Shown: positions 8,209 to 15,664, counted from the first letter of the stretch. The stretch is DNA of 29,110 nucleotides from Bacillota bacterium (GCA_023433405.1 JAEZCT010000066.1:1-29110); one strand, 5' to 3'. Notes: generated from the sequence alone by a model not told the origin. A program made the numbers and translations.

Positions 8209-9212
8209 ATGAATAAAACCTGGAAAGCCAAGTTTTTTACGATATGGCTTGGGCAAGCGATATCCGTTTTGTCCAGTTCTGTTTTGCAGATGGCGCTGAT
8301 TTGGCATCTGTCGCTCAAGACAGGCTCAGCGGCCATCCTATCACTGGCATCCATGGCAGGTTTTCTGCCGACAGCGCTTTTGGGCATTTTCGCCGGTACG
8401 CTGGTGGATCGCTGGAGTCGAAAGCTGACCATCATCGGTGCGGACCTGTTTATCGCGCTGGTAAGCTTAACGCTGGTGATCGTTGCTCTTTTCGCCGAAA
8501 TTCCTGTTTGGCTGGTGCTGGTGATTCTGTTTATCAGAAGCATTGGTACAGCCTTTCACACACCGGCAATCAGCGCAATCACTCCCTTAAAGCGCGTATA
8601 CCGTTCCGAGAGGAAATTAAGGCAGGTTATGCCGCAATCAAAGACCAGAAGGGTATTTTTTCGCTTCTTTGGATCGGTGCAGCCTTTACGTTCTTTTACT
8701 TTCCGATTAACGCGTTGTTCCCACTCATGAGCTTGGGATATTTCGGCGGAACCACAACCCACGCCTCTGTTATTGAAATTGCATTTGCAGTGGGAATGCT
8801 GTTAGGCGGCGTGATTCTTTCAGTTTGGGGTGGCTTGAAAAACCGCGGGTATACAATAGCAGCTGCCATTTTATTGATGGGATTAGCTATCGGGCTGTCC
8901 GGCTTATTGCCTTCAAACGGATTCATTGTTTTTGCGGTATTTTGTTTGGCAATGGGGCTTTCCGCTCCATTCTACAGCGGGCCGCAAGGGGCGCTGATGC
9001 AGGAAAAGATTGCGCCTCAGTATCTGGGCAGGGTGTTCGGGCTTTATGGTAGCATTATGTCCTTTGCAATGCCCCTTGGTCTGATTCTGTCCGGCGCATT
9101 TGCAGACACCGTCGGTATTCACACCTGGTTTATGCTCAGCGGTATCGCTTGCGTGCTCCTCTCGGTGCTGGCGTTTTCGCTAAAAAGCATTCGGAACATA
9201 GAGAAAAGCTAA
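8209..9212 (+). pseudogene. Mef-like MFS efflux transporter with internal deletion and frameshift
   Basis: Major facilitator drug exporter of the macrolide-efflux (Mef) type. The N-terminal part (MNKTWKAKFFTIWLGQAIS, LVDRWSRK loop, FHTPAISAITPL; about 126 residues, TM1-4) is in the frame of the ATG at 8209. The remainder (FREEIKAGYAAIKDQKG, PINALFPLMS, FYSGPQGALMQEKI..YLGRVF, TM7-12) is in a different frame from about 8590. Compared with Mef proteins of ~400 aa, roughly 75 residues covering TM5-6 are missing at the junction, so the gene is a deletion plus frameshift and cannot make a working pump. The leader/attenuator and promoter upstream are undamaged, suggesting a recent loss. Confidence 0.8.
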
Positions 9213-9226
9213 CGTATTATTTCATA

Positions 9227-9263
9227 ACAAAGGACGATCAAAAGTGATCGTCCTTTGTCCATT
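9227..9263 (+). terminator. Terminator of MFS gene
   Basis: A perfect 14-bp stem, ACAAAGGACGATCA (9227-9240) with TGATCGTCCTTTGT (9245-9258), has a 4-nt loop and is followed by CCATTTTTG. Confidence 0.8.
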
Positions 9264-9336
9264 TTTGCACTCGAATATTCGAGCGTGGATTATATTGGGA
9301 CCTGCCCTAAACAAGGCAGTATTACACTCGCTTTTT

Positions 9337-9438
9337 ATACTAATATCCGATTTAAAAAAGTATAAAAATCAAGTGAAAAGCATTAATTTATGGGTTTTCA
9401 CGCGGATTTTTATTGACTCTTTTTGAGGAGATTAGTAT
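9337..9438 (+). repeat. 102-bp MITE-like repeat, copy 1
   Basis: It starts ATACTAATATCC and ends GGAGATTAGTAT, so the ends are near-perfect 12-bp inverted repeats. The interior is an imperfect palindrome (AAAAATCAAGTGAAAA against TTTTCACGCGGATTTTTAT) that can fold into one long hairpin. It matches copies at 18271-18372 and 26115-26216, all exactly 102 bp; it differs from the second copy at 3 positions. It encodes nothing. Its right end reaches into the coding end of the DrrB-like permease on the minus strand. Confidence 0.85.
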
Positions 9439-10180
9439 TATATGCCCTCATAGCGAAGAACCACGCGACGATCATAATCCCTATGCACCAAGCCAGTGCA
9501 ATCCATATATCGTTTCCGACAGGCTCTGAGTTCAGCAAAGCGCGCACCGTTTCGACGATTGAGGTTACGGGTTGATTTTCCGCAAACGAGCGGACGGCGG
9601 CGGGCATCGTTTCGGTTGGGGCGAACGCCGAACTGAACATGGGCAAGAAAATCAGCGGATAGGAGAACGCGTACGCGCCTTCCAAAGTCTTTGCCGTCAG
9701 TCCGGGAATGACCGCAACACACGTTAAAGCAAGTGTAAAAAACAAGAGTATTCCCGCCGCAGACAACCATTCCAAGATTCCCGCGCTTGACCGAAAGCCC
9801 ATAATGAGAGCGACGAGAAAAATGATAACGACTGTGAGCATGTTGGACACAAGCGAAACAAGCATATGAGCCCCTAGCGCTGATGAGCGGCTTATCGGCA
9901 TTGAATTAAAGCGTGAAAAAAGTCCTTTTTCCTTGTCCGTAAACATCCGGAATGCCGTGTATCCTATGCCGCTTCCAATTGCCATTAAAAGTATGCCTGG
10001 AAGTTGGTAACTGACGTAATTTACGTCTTCGGGCAGGCTCGCCTTTATCGCGCCGCCAAACACATAAACAAACATCAGCATAATAGCTATCGGCGTTATC
10101 GCCACCGTTATAATGGTATCGGGGCTGCGAAGGATATGCTTCATTAAGCGTCCGAATAGTACGAATGTTCTATTTTTCAT
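9410..10180 (-). CDS. ABC-2 type drug exporter permease (DrrB-like)
   Basis: Membrane partner of the adjacent ATPase; ABC-2 family permease with about six membrane segments. The N-terminal helix ITVAITPIAIMLMFVYVFGGAI is followed by GIGYTAFRMFTDKEKGLFSRFNSMPISR, a conserved cytoplasmic segment of DrrB-like proteins, and the C-terminal LAWCIGIMIVAWFFAMRAY helix. I start it at ATG 10180 rather than 10213, because AGGAGGGCG lies 6 nt upstream and the ATPase stop is 1 nt away. Length 256 aa. The last residues TNLLKKSQ and the stop are encoded by the 102-bp repeat inserted at the gene's 3' end, replacing the native tail. Probably still functional, as only the terminus changed. Confidence 0.85.
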   Translation of the reverse strand: MKNRTFVLFGRLMKHILRSPDTIITVAITPIAIMLMFVYVFGGAIKASLPEDVNYVSYQLPGILLMAIGSGIGYTAFRMFTDKEKGLFSRFNSMPISRSSALGAHMLVSLVSNMLTVVIIFLVALIMGFRSSAGILEWLSAAGILLFFTLALTCVAVIPGLTAKTLEGAYAFSYPLIFLPMFSSAFAPTETMPAAVRSFAENQPVTSIVETVRALLNSEPVGNDIWIALAWCIGIMIVAWFFAMRAYNTNLLKKSQ

Positions 10181-10181
10181 G

Positions 10182-10943
10182 TTATTCGCCCTCCTTTTTG
10201 CCGATAATCGCAAGGAATACTTCCTCTAAGCTTGGTTGTTTTTCAATGTAAGCAATCTCTGCGGCAGGGAACAGTTTTTTAAGCTCTTCAAGTGTCCCTC
10301 TTGCGATGATTTTGCCGTCGTGCAGGATGGCGATTTGGTCAGCAAGCTGTTCCGCTTCCTCTAGATACTGCGTTGTCAGCAGAATCGTTGTGCCGCCTTC
10401 TGCAAGCCCTTTGACAGTTTTCCAAACCTCAAGCCTTCCCTCCGGGTCTAGCCCCGTTGTCGGTTCATCAAGGAAGATGACGGCGGGCGATCCTATTAGG
10501 CTCATAGCGATGTCGAGTTTGCGTTTCATGCCGCCTGAATATGTTCCTGCTCTCTTTCCCGCAGCTTCGGTTAAATCGAAACGTCTCAGCAGACTTTCGG
10601 TGACCTCGGCGGGATCATCTACTCCACGCAACTTCGCAATCAGGATAAGATTTTCGCGTCCTGTTAAAACTTCGTCTACTGCGGCGAACTGCCCAGTTAA
10701 ACTGATGGATTTGCGTACCATGTCGGACTGCTTATTTATGTTATAACCGCACACGGAAGCCGCGCCACTATCGGATTTCAGAAGCGTCGATAGAATATTG
10801 ACAATTGTTGTCTTGCCTGCGCCGTTGGAGCCGAGCAGGGCGAAAATGCTGCCTTTTTCCACCTCGAAGTCGACGCCCTTGAGGACTTCTGTAGTTTTAA
10901 AAGATTTTTGCAGACCTTTTACTTTTATTGCGATGTCTTTCAT
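10182..10943 (-). CDS. ABC transporter ATP-binding protein (DrrA-like)
   Basis: Nucleotide-binding subunit of a multidrug/antibiotic exporter. Visible motifs: Walker A GSNGAGKTT (38-46), Q-loop TGQFAAVD (Q85), signature YSGGMKRKLD (~135-144), Walker B VIFLDEP (~155-161), and TTQYLEEAEQLADQ, in which the H-loop His is Gln as is common in the DrrA group. 253 aa, full length. It overlaps the preceding DUF1048 gene by 4 nt (ATGA) and is followed 1 nt later by its permease, so it is translationally coupled. The PadR regulator at the head of the operon suggests drug-responsive control. The substrate is unknown. Confidence 0.92.
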   Translation of the reverse strand: MKDIAIKVKGLQKSFKTTEVLKGVDFEVEKGSIFALLGSNGAGKTTIVNILSTLLKSDSGAASVCGYNINKQSDMVRKSISLTGQFAAVDEVLTGRENLILIAKLRGVDDPAEVTESLLRRFDLTEAAGKRAGTYSGGMKRKLDIAMSLIGSPAVIFLDEPTTGLDPEGRLEVWKTVKGLAEGGTTILLTTQYLEEAEQLADQIAILHDGKIIARGTLEELKKLFPAAEIAYIEKQPSLEEVFLAIIGKKEGE

Positions 10944-11311
10944 TTTGAATCCTTCTTCTTTCCGAGTTTTTTCAGTATGTCTCGGTTGAGCGACTCGCGC
11001 CAGTTTTCCGTGTATGTCGTGGCGTTACGAAGCAAATCCTCACAGAATGTGGCGACATCCTCTCCTGTGATTTCTAAGACATGCTGCCCATTTGCAGCAC
11101 CCTCTTCAAACAGTTCAATTAGGTCATAATGGATTTTCAGCATGTCATAGCCTGACCCCGCCGCAAACATCCACATATGATTCTGTATTTTCTTGAACAC
11201 GTATTGATAATCTTTGGGCAGAGTCTCTACCCTTGCCATCTGTCTTTTGTACTCGCGCTTACTTTCAATGATCTTTTTGATGTTCAGGTAATTATCCAAA
11301 AACTCAGACAT
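10940..11311 (-). CDS. DUF1048 family protein
   Basis: 123-aa soluble helical protein (MSEFLDNYLNIKKIIESKREY...LPKDYQYVFKKIQNHMW...FEEGAANGQHVLEITGEDVATFCEDLL) matching DUF1048, a family of unknown biochemical role found next to PadR regulators and DrrAB-type exporters in Firmicutes. It overlaps padR by 8 nt and the ATPase gene by 4 nt, so it is the middle member of a tightly coupled four-gene operon. It may modulate the regulator or the transporter; this is inference from context. Confidence 0.85.
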   Translation of the reverse strand: MSEFLDNYLNIKKIIESKREYKRQMARVETLPKDYQYVFKKIQNHMWMFAAGSGYDMLKIHYDLIELFEEGAANGQHVLEITGEDVATFCEDLLRNATTYTENWRESLNRDILKKLGKKKDSK

Positions 11312-11636
11312 TTGATTGATCCTCCTTTAATTGGTTGATTTTAAGTGATACGAACTCCCATTTTGCCCAGAATCGGTGCAATTCTTCTCGCCCCGCAGCA
11401 TTGAGTGTGTAGAACTTACGCGGTGGTCCCACATCGGACGGTTTTTTTTCTGTATCGACCAGTTTATTCTTCTCAAGACGCACTAAAATGGTATAGACAG
11501 TGCCATCCACAACGTCAGAGAACCCCAAAGCGTTCAGTCGCCGCGTGATTTCGTAGCCGTAGGTTTCATTACGGCTGATTATTTCAAGAACACAGCCCTC
11601 AAGCACGCCTTTAAGCATTTCTGTTAGGTTTTCCAG
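11304..11636 (-). CDS. PadR family transcriptional regulator
   Basis: Winged-helix repressor that heads the efflux operon. The residues GVLEGCVLEIISRNETYGYEITRRL and DVVDGTVYTILVRLEKNKLV form the PadR HTH, followed by PPRKFYTLNAAGREEL and a short dimerisation helix. The ATG at 11618 has no ribosome site. A CTG at 11634-11636, 7 nt after GAGGGGG (11644-11650), adds ENLTE to give an N-terminus (x-ENLTEMLKG) that looks like the family's, so I prefer this non-AUG start (110 aa). If wrong, the product is 104 aa. It probably binds its own promoter and is released by a drug, as PadR-type repressors such as LmrR and related proteins are. Confidence 0.85.
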   Translation of the reverse strand: MENLTEMLKGVLEGCVLEIISRNETYGYEITRRLNALGFSDVVDGTVYTILVRLEKNKLVDTEKKPSDVGPPRKFYTLNAAGREELHRFWAKWEFVSLKINQLKEDQSNV

Positions 11637-11691
11637 TATAATGCCCCCTCTTTATTTTTTGTATGACCGGTATGCAGTATTACTTACTACC

Positions 11692-11725
11692 ACTATATAG
11701 TAACACGCAATAGTAGATTTGTCAA
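11692..11725 (-). promoter_or_regulatory. Promoter and possible operator of the padR-efflux operon
   Basis: TTGACA (complement of 11720-11725), a 17-nt spacer and TACTAT (complement of 11697-11702) form a near-consensus sigma-A promoter on the minus strand. A perfect 10-bp palindrome ACTATATAGT (11692-11701) overlaps the -10 box, with TAC/GTA half-repeats on both sides, and is a good candidate for PadR binding. Confidence 0.7.
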
Positions 11726-11737
11726 TAGTATAAAGAA

Positions 11738-11764
11738 AACCCACGGCCATCACAACCGCGGGTT
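11738..11764 (-). terminator. Terminator of isochorismatase-like gene
   Basis: On the minus strand AACCCGCGG pairs with CCGTGGGTT (9 bp, one G-U) over a 9-nt loop and is followed by TTCTTTAT. It lies about 40 nt after the stop codon of the hydrolase gene. Confidence 0.65.
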
Positions 11765-11802
11765 ACATCACCAAATGAATATTTACGAACTAGGATTCCT
11801 CT

Positions 11803-12294
11803 TTATTTATATAGGTCATCCAAACAGATAATCCCACAACCTTTGCTTTCATAATAGCGCAGCATTTCGTCAATTTTCCTCTTATCATAGCTGGTAATGC
11901 AATCTGATAGGACATTAACGCTGTAATTGGCTTTGCGTAAGTTGTAACAGGTTGATTTAACACAAGCAACAGCATCTGCTCCTGCTATGTAGAAATCACA
12001 TATTTCGTTTTTACGAATAAAGTCTGTAAATTCTTCACTGGTTAATGCGTTTCCTTTGGATTTTGTAAAAACATATTTTGATACGATATTCAAGTCAGAA
12101 ACTAATTCAGCGCCATATGTATTGGGTTTAAACGTCCTTGTACCGGCTGATAGGTTCTCATGCCTTATATAAATAACATGAATTTCGTTACCAATTGCCC
12201 AATCAATAGCTTTGTTGATATTGTTAATAACCTCCTTATAGTTCTTTGTAATGTCATTTTGAATATCTATGATTACCAAGGCTTTGTTCTGCAT
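11803..12294 (-). CDS. Isochorismatase family cysteine hydrolase
   Basis: Alpha/beta hydrolase of the isochorismatase/nicotinamidase fold, which cleaves amide, ester or vinyl-ether bonds of small molecules. I start it at ATG 12294 (after AGGAG), giving 163 aa. Asp10 in VIIDIQND, a Lys in the TKSKGNAL segment (~78-80) and Cys111 in AGADAVACVKST form the expected Asp-Lys-Cys triad; the LSDCITSYD segment follows. The substrate cannot be told. It is divergent from a WYL-type regulator 118 nt away, with a strong inverted repeat between them, so the regulator probably controls it. Confidence 0.82.
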   Translation of the reverse strand: MQNKALVIIDIQNDITKNYKEVINNINKAIDWAIGNEIHVIYIRHENLSAGTRTFKPNTYGAELVSDLNIVSKYVFTKSKGNALTSEEFTDFIRKNEICDFYIAGADAVACVKSTCYNLRKANYSVNVLSDCITSYDKRKIDEMLRYYESKGCGIICLDDLYK

Positions 12295-12349
12295 AGTGGT
12301 TTCTCCTAAAAGATAGCTTGATTTGCTAGCTTTTTTATTGTACCATGTA

Positions 12350-12375
12350 ATTGTTGCCAATAGTACGGCAACAAT
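12350..12375. promoter_or_regulatory. Operator-like inverted repeat between hydrolase and regulator
   Basis: ATTGTTGCC (12350-12358) and GGCAACAAT (12367-12375) are perfect inverted 9-mers with an 8-nt spacer. It sits midway between two divergent genes, and a possible minus-strand extended -10 (TGGTACAAT) lies just beside it. Best explained as the binding site of the adjacent HTH regulator. Confidence 0.65.
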
Positions 12376-12412
12376 GTAAGGGTTACAAGAAATTTTAGAA
12401 GGCGGCTGTCAG

Positions 12413-13345
12413 ATGAAAGTTGATAGGCTTGTCAGCATTATTATGATTCTCCTTGATAAAGAGCGTATAGGCGCACATGAGCTCGCTGAACTGTTTGAAG
12501 TTTCACCCCGCACAATCTACCGCGACATAGACACGATCAACATGGCGGGTATTCCTGTTCGCTCTACATCAGGAGTGGGCGGCGGCTTTGAAATCATGCA
12601 GAAATATAAGATTGATCGAAAGGTTTTTTCGACTGCCGATCTTTCCGCTATCCTGATGGGGCTTTCCAGTCTTTCGGGCATGATACGAGGGGATGAACTG
12701 GTAAACGCCCTTGCGAAAGTTAAAAGCTTTATCCCCACCGAAAAAGCGAAAGCCATTGAACTCAAAGCAAATCAAATATGTATAGATTTAAGTCCGTGGA
12801 TGGGCAACAGGAACATACAGCCGTACTTAGAAATTATCAAAACCGCTTTACAGGAAAGCAAGCTACTTTTGTTTGAATATGCGGACCGCTATGGAAATAA
12901 AACCGCACGAACAGCTGAGCCATATCAGCTTGTATTGAAAAGCAGTCATTGGTATTTTCAGGGGTATTGCCATAAACGAGAAGATTATCGCTTATTCAGA
13001 CTCTCTCGCATATCGAACCTGCAAATGCAAGAGGAAACTTTTACGCCACGGGATTATCAAAAACCGCAGTTGGATTTTGCTGATATTTTGGAAACTTTGC
13101 AGATGGAGATCAACATCCGTATTCATAAATCTATCATGGACAGGGTGCTTGATTATTGCACTTTTGAACACTTTTCGCCTGACGGTGATGAGCATTACAT
13201 TGTTCGTTTTCCTTTCATAGAGAAAGAATACTACTACAATGTTCTCCTGGGTTTTGGGGATAAATGCGAATGTTTGGAGCCGTACCATATCCGCGCAGAA
13301 ATGAAGCGTAGGATACAAAATATAGCTGACGTATACGAGAGTTAA
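12413..13345 (+). CDS. YafY/WYL-domain HTH transcriptional regulator
   Basis: Residues ~3-58 are a DeoR/HTH_11-type helix-turn-helix (RIGAHELAELFEVSPRTIYRDIDTINMAGIP), followed by a glycine-rich turn (GVGGGFEI) and a WYL domain (~140-220: LLFEYADRYGNKTARTAEPYQLVLKSSHWYFQGYC..REDYRLFRLSRI), then the WCX C-terminal extension. Length 310 aa, normal. WYL domains sense nucleic-acid or small ligands. It probably represses or activates the divergent hydrolase through the inverted repeat at 12350-12375. The ribosome site before the ATG (GAAGGCGG) is acceptable. It is the last gene before the sigK boundary. Confidence 0.88.
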   Translation: MKVDRLVSIIMILLDKERIGAHELAELFEVSPRTIYRDIDTINMAGIPVRSTSGVGGGFEIMQKYKIDRKVFSTADLSAILMGLSSLSGMIRGDELVNALAKVKSFIPTEKAKAIELKANQICIDLSPWMGNRNIQPYLEIIKTALQESKLLLFEYADRYGNKTARTAEPYQLVLKSSHWYFQGYCHKREDYRLFRLSRISNLQMQEETFTPRDYQKPQLDFADILETLQMEINIRIHKSIMDRVLDYCTFEHFSPDGDEHYIVRFPFIEKEYYYNVLLGFGDKCECLEPYHIRAEMKRRIQNIADVYES

Positions 13346-13480
13346 ATTCTATGAATGCAAAATAAGAAATAATTTAATCTCAGCCTGTCCTTGTTTTACT
13401 TAAAATGGGTGGTTGCATTCATATTTTTATTCCTTGAGGAACAGGAGAGAGAAAACTGCCTTTTCAGCGTTTTGCGGGCT

Positions 13481-13564
13481 ACATTTCTATTACTAGCGTC
13501 CGGATACTTTCTACATAGAAACCGATATTTCTATATATTATTCCTTTATAGGTAAATATTTCTA
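13481..13564 (-). repeat. Three short direct repeats next to the sigK break
   Basis: On the minus strand TAGAAATRT occurs three times (complements of 13481-13489, 13525-13533, 13556-13564), starting 31 and 44 nt apart. The middle one is part of a dyad ATAGAAA/TTTCTAT. The first copy lies a few bases from the point where SigK loses homology. They may be recombinase or excisionase binding sites, or chance in AT-rich DNA. Confidence 0.3.
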
Positions 13565-14215
13565 ATAAGCGCATCCCGATACATACGACCGTGAAATATC
13601 CAGCTTTGAAGCAACCTCCCGTTGGGTCAGCGGGGTTTCCCCGGTAAGTCCATACCGCATAAATATGATGGTGCGCTCTCTCTCGTCCAGATGCTTATCA
13701 ATCAGCCGGTGCAGCTTCTCGGCCTTGAGCTTGAGATCAATGTTCTCAAAAATGCTCTCATCCTCCGCTACAATATCCATCAGCGTTAAAACATTACCCT
13801 CTTTGTCAGTGTCTATGGGGTCGCTGATGTATACATCCTGTGCGCTTTTTTTCATGTTGCGAAAGTGCATGAGAATTTCGTTTTCAATGCATCGCGCGGC
13901 GTAGGTCGCAAACCGTGTGCCCTTATCACTGTCAAAGGTTGAGACCGCCTTAATCAAACCAATGGTGCCAATAGAGATTAGGTCATCCTGATCCTTTTGG
14001 TTGGAGTAGTATTTCTTTATGATGTGGGCAACTAGGCGTAGGTTGTGCTCAATCAGCCTGTTGCGAGCGGCATGATCCCCCATTTTTATTTGTTCCAAAC
14101 ATTCGTGCTCATCCTTGGCGGATAAGGGCTTGGGAAAGGAACCGCCCGAGGAGATATGCAGTGCAAGAAACCATAGGTTTTCCAGCGCAAACTGCAAAAG
14201 TGCCAGTTGAACCAT
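13562..14215 (-). pseudogene. sigK: Sporulation sigma factor SigK, last residues missing (possible skin-type split)
   Basis: Late mother-cell sigma factor that directs RNA polymerase to coat and maturation genes. I prefer ATG 14215 because AAAGGGATGAT precedes it at proper spacing. The hydrophobic N-terminus (VQLALLQFALENLWFLAL) resembles the pro-sequence removed by SpoIVFB, and FPKPLS matches the mature start. Region 2 (RLVAHIIKKYY..DLISIGTIGLIKAV..ATYAARCIENEILMHFR) and region 4 up to LTQREVASKLDISRSYVS are intact. The family then continues RIEKxAL and ~20 more residues; here the frame reads GCAY and stops, losing the end of the region 4 recognition helix area. Either the tail lies outside the window and excision of an element restores it, or the gene is dead. 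Confidence 0.85.
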
Positions 14216-14449
14216 CGTTAGGATCATCCCTTTCTTGCGGATGCAGGGGCCTGAGAGACTTGTCTTTCAAACCGATATCCCAATCCGTTTAGGATAAGAG
14301 CGTGTTTTAAGCACGCCCATCGCTTACCAATGCGTTTTTGTCAAAATGAAGCGCAGCGTAAAGAAGTCTCTTTAGGAGTATATGCTTTTTCTTTTGTAAA
14401 GTTGTTTGTCTATAAAGGTTTAAGCAATTATAGAACTGCTATTGGATTT

Positions 14450-14498
14450 AAAAAACCAAGAACCGGCTGTGGGGGGGATCCCCGCAGCCGGTTCTTGG
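14450..14498 (-). terminator. Strong terminator of the thioredoxin lipoprotein gene
   Basis: A perfect 14-bp stem, CCAAGAACCGGCTG (14456-14469) with CAGCCGGTTCTTGG (14485-14498), has an additional G/C-rich inner pairing and is followed on the minus strand by TTTTTT (14450-14455). Confidence 0.9.
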
Positions 14499-14515
14499 AG
14501 CATAATAACGAAAAG

Positions 14516-15454
14516 CTATTCAACCATTGCAAGTCGCTCGTTGATGATCTTTTGCCATGCGCTGGCGGTGCGGGTTCCGGAAACCGGCTCTCCCACGAGG
14601 TTGCCGTCGCCGTCCGCAAAGAAGGTGGTAGGTACAAAGGTTACCTTGCTCATAAAGCTGCTGTTAAGCATGGAGGCAGAGGGGATATACATCTTGTAGC
14701 TTGCGCCGGTATCGTCAACAATCTTTTGAATCGCGGCGGTATTGCCGGGGCCATCCTTTGCTACGCCAATAATGTTAACTCCCTTGCTTTTTACCTGACT
14801 GTACACCGAACTGATTTCGGGGATTTCGGTAATACAGGGGTTGCAGTAGGTTGCCCATACGTTAATCATCGTCAGCTTGTAATTGTTGAGTAAGCTTTGG
14901 TTCGCTGAGCTCCCGTTTAGATCGGTCATGGAGAAACTTCCGATAGAACCAACACTGCTTTTGCTGGAGGCTGCCTTGCTGCTGGAGGCTACCGAGCTCG
15001 CCTTGCTGCTGGAGGAACTTGGCTTGCTGCTTGCCGCCGAGGAGCTTGCCTTACTGCTGGAGGCAGAAGAACCCGCCGTGCTGCTGGAAGCTGCGGAGCT
15101 GGCTTTGCTACCGGAGGATTGGGTCGAGCTTACAGCGGAGGATGGGGAGGAGACAGAGGCTTTTACGCTGCCGGAACCTGCGCGGGAGGAAGTGGATGAA
15201 GAAATTTCCGATTGCAGGACCTCGCCGTTGTCGGCAGAATCAGCGCCGTTTTCATCTGAAAGGGCATCGGCATCCAATGTGTCCTCAGTGGACGTACTGT
15301 CAGAAGCGGTATCGCTTGCACCGGCTACCTCAATCTGCGTCGTAAATTCTGCGGTGTCGTCCTCGTTTGCCTCTGTACCGGTGGAGCTGCTGCACCCTGC
15401 CAGCAGGGCTGTAGCAAGCACAAAGGAAAGCATTAATATTAATAGTTTTTTCAT
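14516..15454 (-). CDS. Lipoprotein thiol-disulfide oxidoreductase (TlpA/ResA-like) with Ser/Ala linker
   Basis: Membrane-anchored extracytoplasmic thioredoxin. The lipobox LLAGC puts the lipidated Cys at 21. Residues 22-83 are acidic; residues ~84-168 are almost only Ser, Ala and Lys (SSKASS-like units), an unusually long flexible tether. The redoxin domain (~172-312) has the active site WATYCNPC (Cys204, Cys207) and the cis-proline loop FVPTTFF (Pro275). ResA-like proteins reduce disulfides during cytochrome c maturation or spore formation; no cytochrome genes are in view, so the partner is unknown. The gene stands alone with its own terminator, upstream of sigK on the same strand. Confidence 0.9.
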   Translation of the reverse strand: MKKLLILMLSFVLATALLAGCSSSTGTEANEDDTAEFTTQIEVAGASDTASDSTSTEDTLDADALSDENGADSADNGEVLQSEISSSTSSRAGSGSVKASVSSPSSAVSSTQSSGSKASSAASSSTAGSSASSSKASSSAASSKPSSSSSKASSVASSSKAASSKSSVGSIGSFSMTDLNGSSANQSLLNNYKLTMINVWATYCNPCITEIPEISSVYSQVKSKGVNIIGVAKDGPGNTAAIQKIVDDTGASYKMYIPSASMLNSSFMSKVTFVPTTFFADGDGNLVGEPVSGTRTASAWQKIINERLAMVE

Positions 15455-15664
15455 TCATGTACCTCTCGTTTCAATTTAAGTGTTATGTCAACAAATTATA
15501 TATCCTACCGACAAGATATATTTTAACATGCGGAAATTGCGATTTCAATTTAACATAGTTTCATATTATGTTAACTTGTGCCTTGGTTAGTGAATTCTTA
15601 TCTTAAGGTTTAACTTATTATGTATTTAAAACTTCTTCTCATTTTCTTCTTGTGGGAATAACTG

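Larger units (their letters stand above)
1..13563. mobile_element. Decayed accessory island abutting the truncated 3' end of sigK
   Basis: Inferred unit; the left end is outside the window. It contains a site-specific recombinase remnant, a terminase fragment, a phosphotransferase and efflux genes, and at least seven broken genes, whereas genes to the right of it are mostly intact housekeeping genes. Its right edge coincides with the point where the SigK protein departs from its family sequence (after SRSYVS). Large serine recombinases related to SpoIVCA are known to integrate in sigK in Bacillus and Clostridioides (skin elements), which makes a skin-like origin plausible. It could instead be several independent insertions. 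No matching attachment site can be shown without the other end. Confidence 0.4.

Noticed and set aside
14883..15479. Long plus-strand ORF rich in Leu/Glu repeats
   Set aside because: It is the antisense shadow of the Ser/Ala-coding stretch of the thioredoxin lipoprotein; it has no ribosome site or domain.
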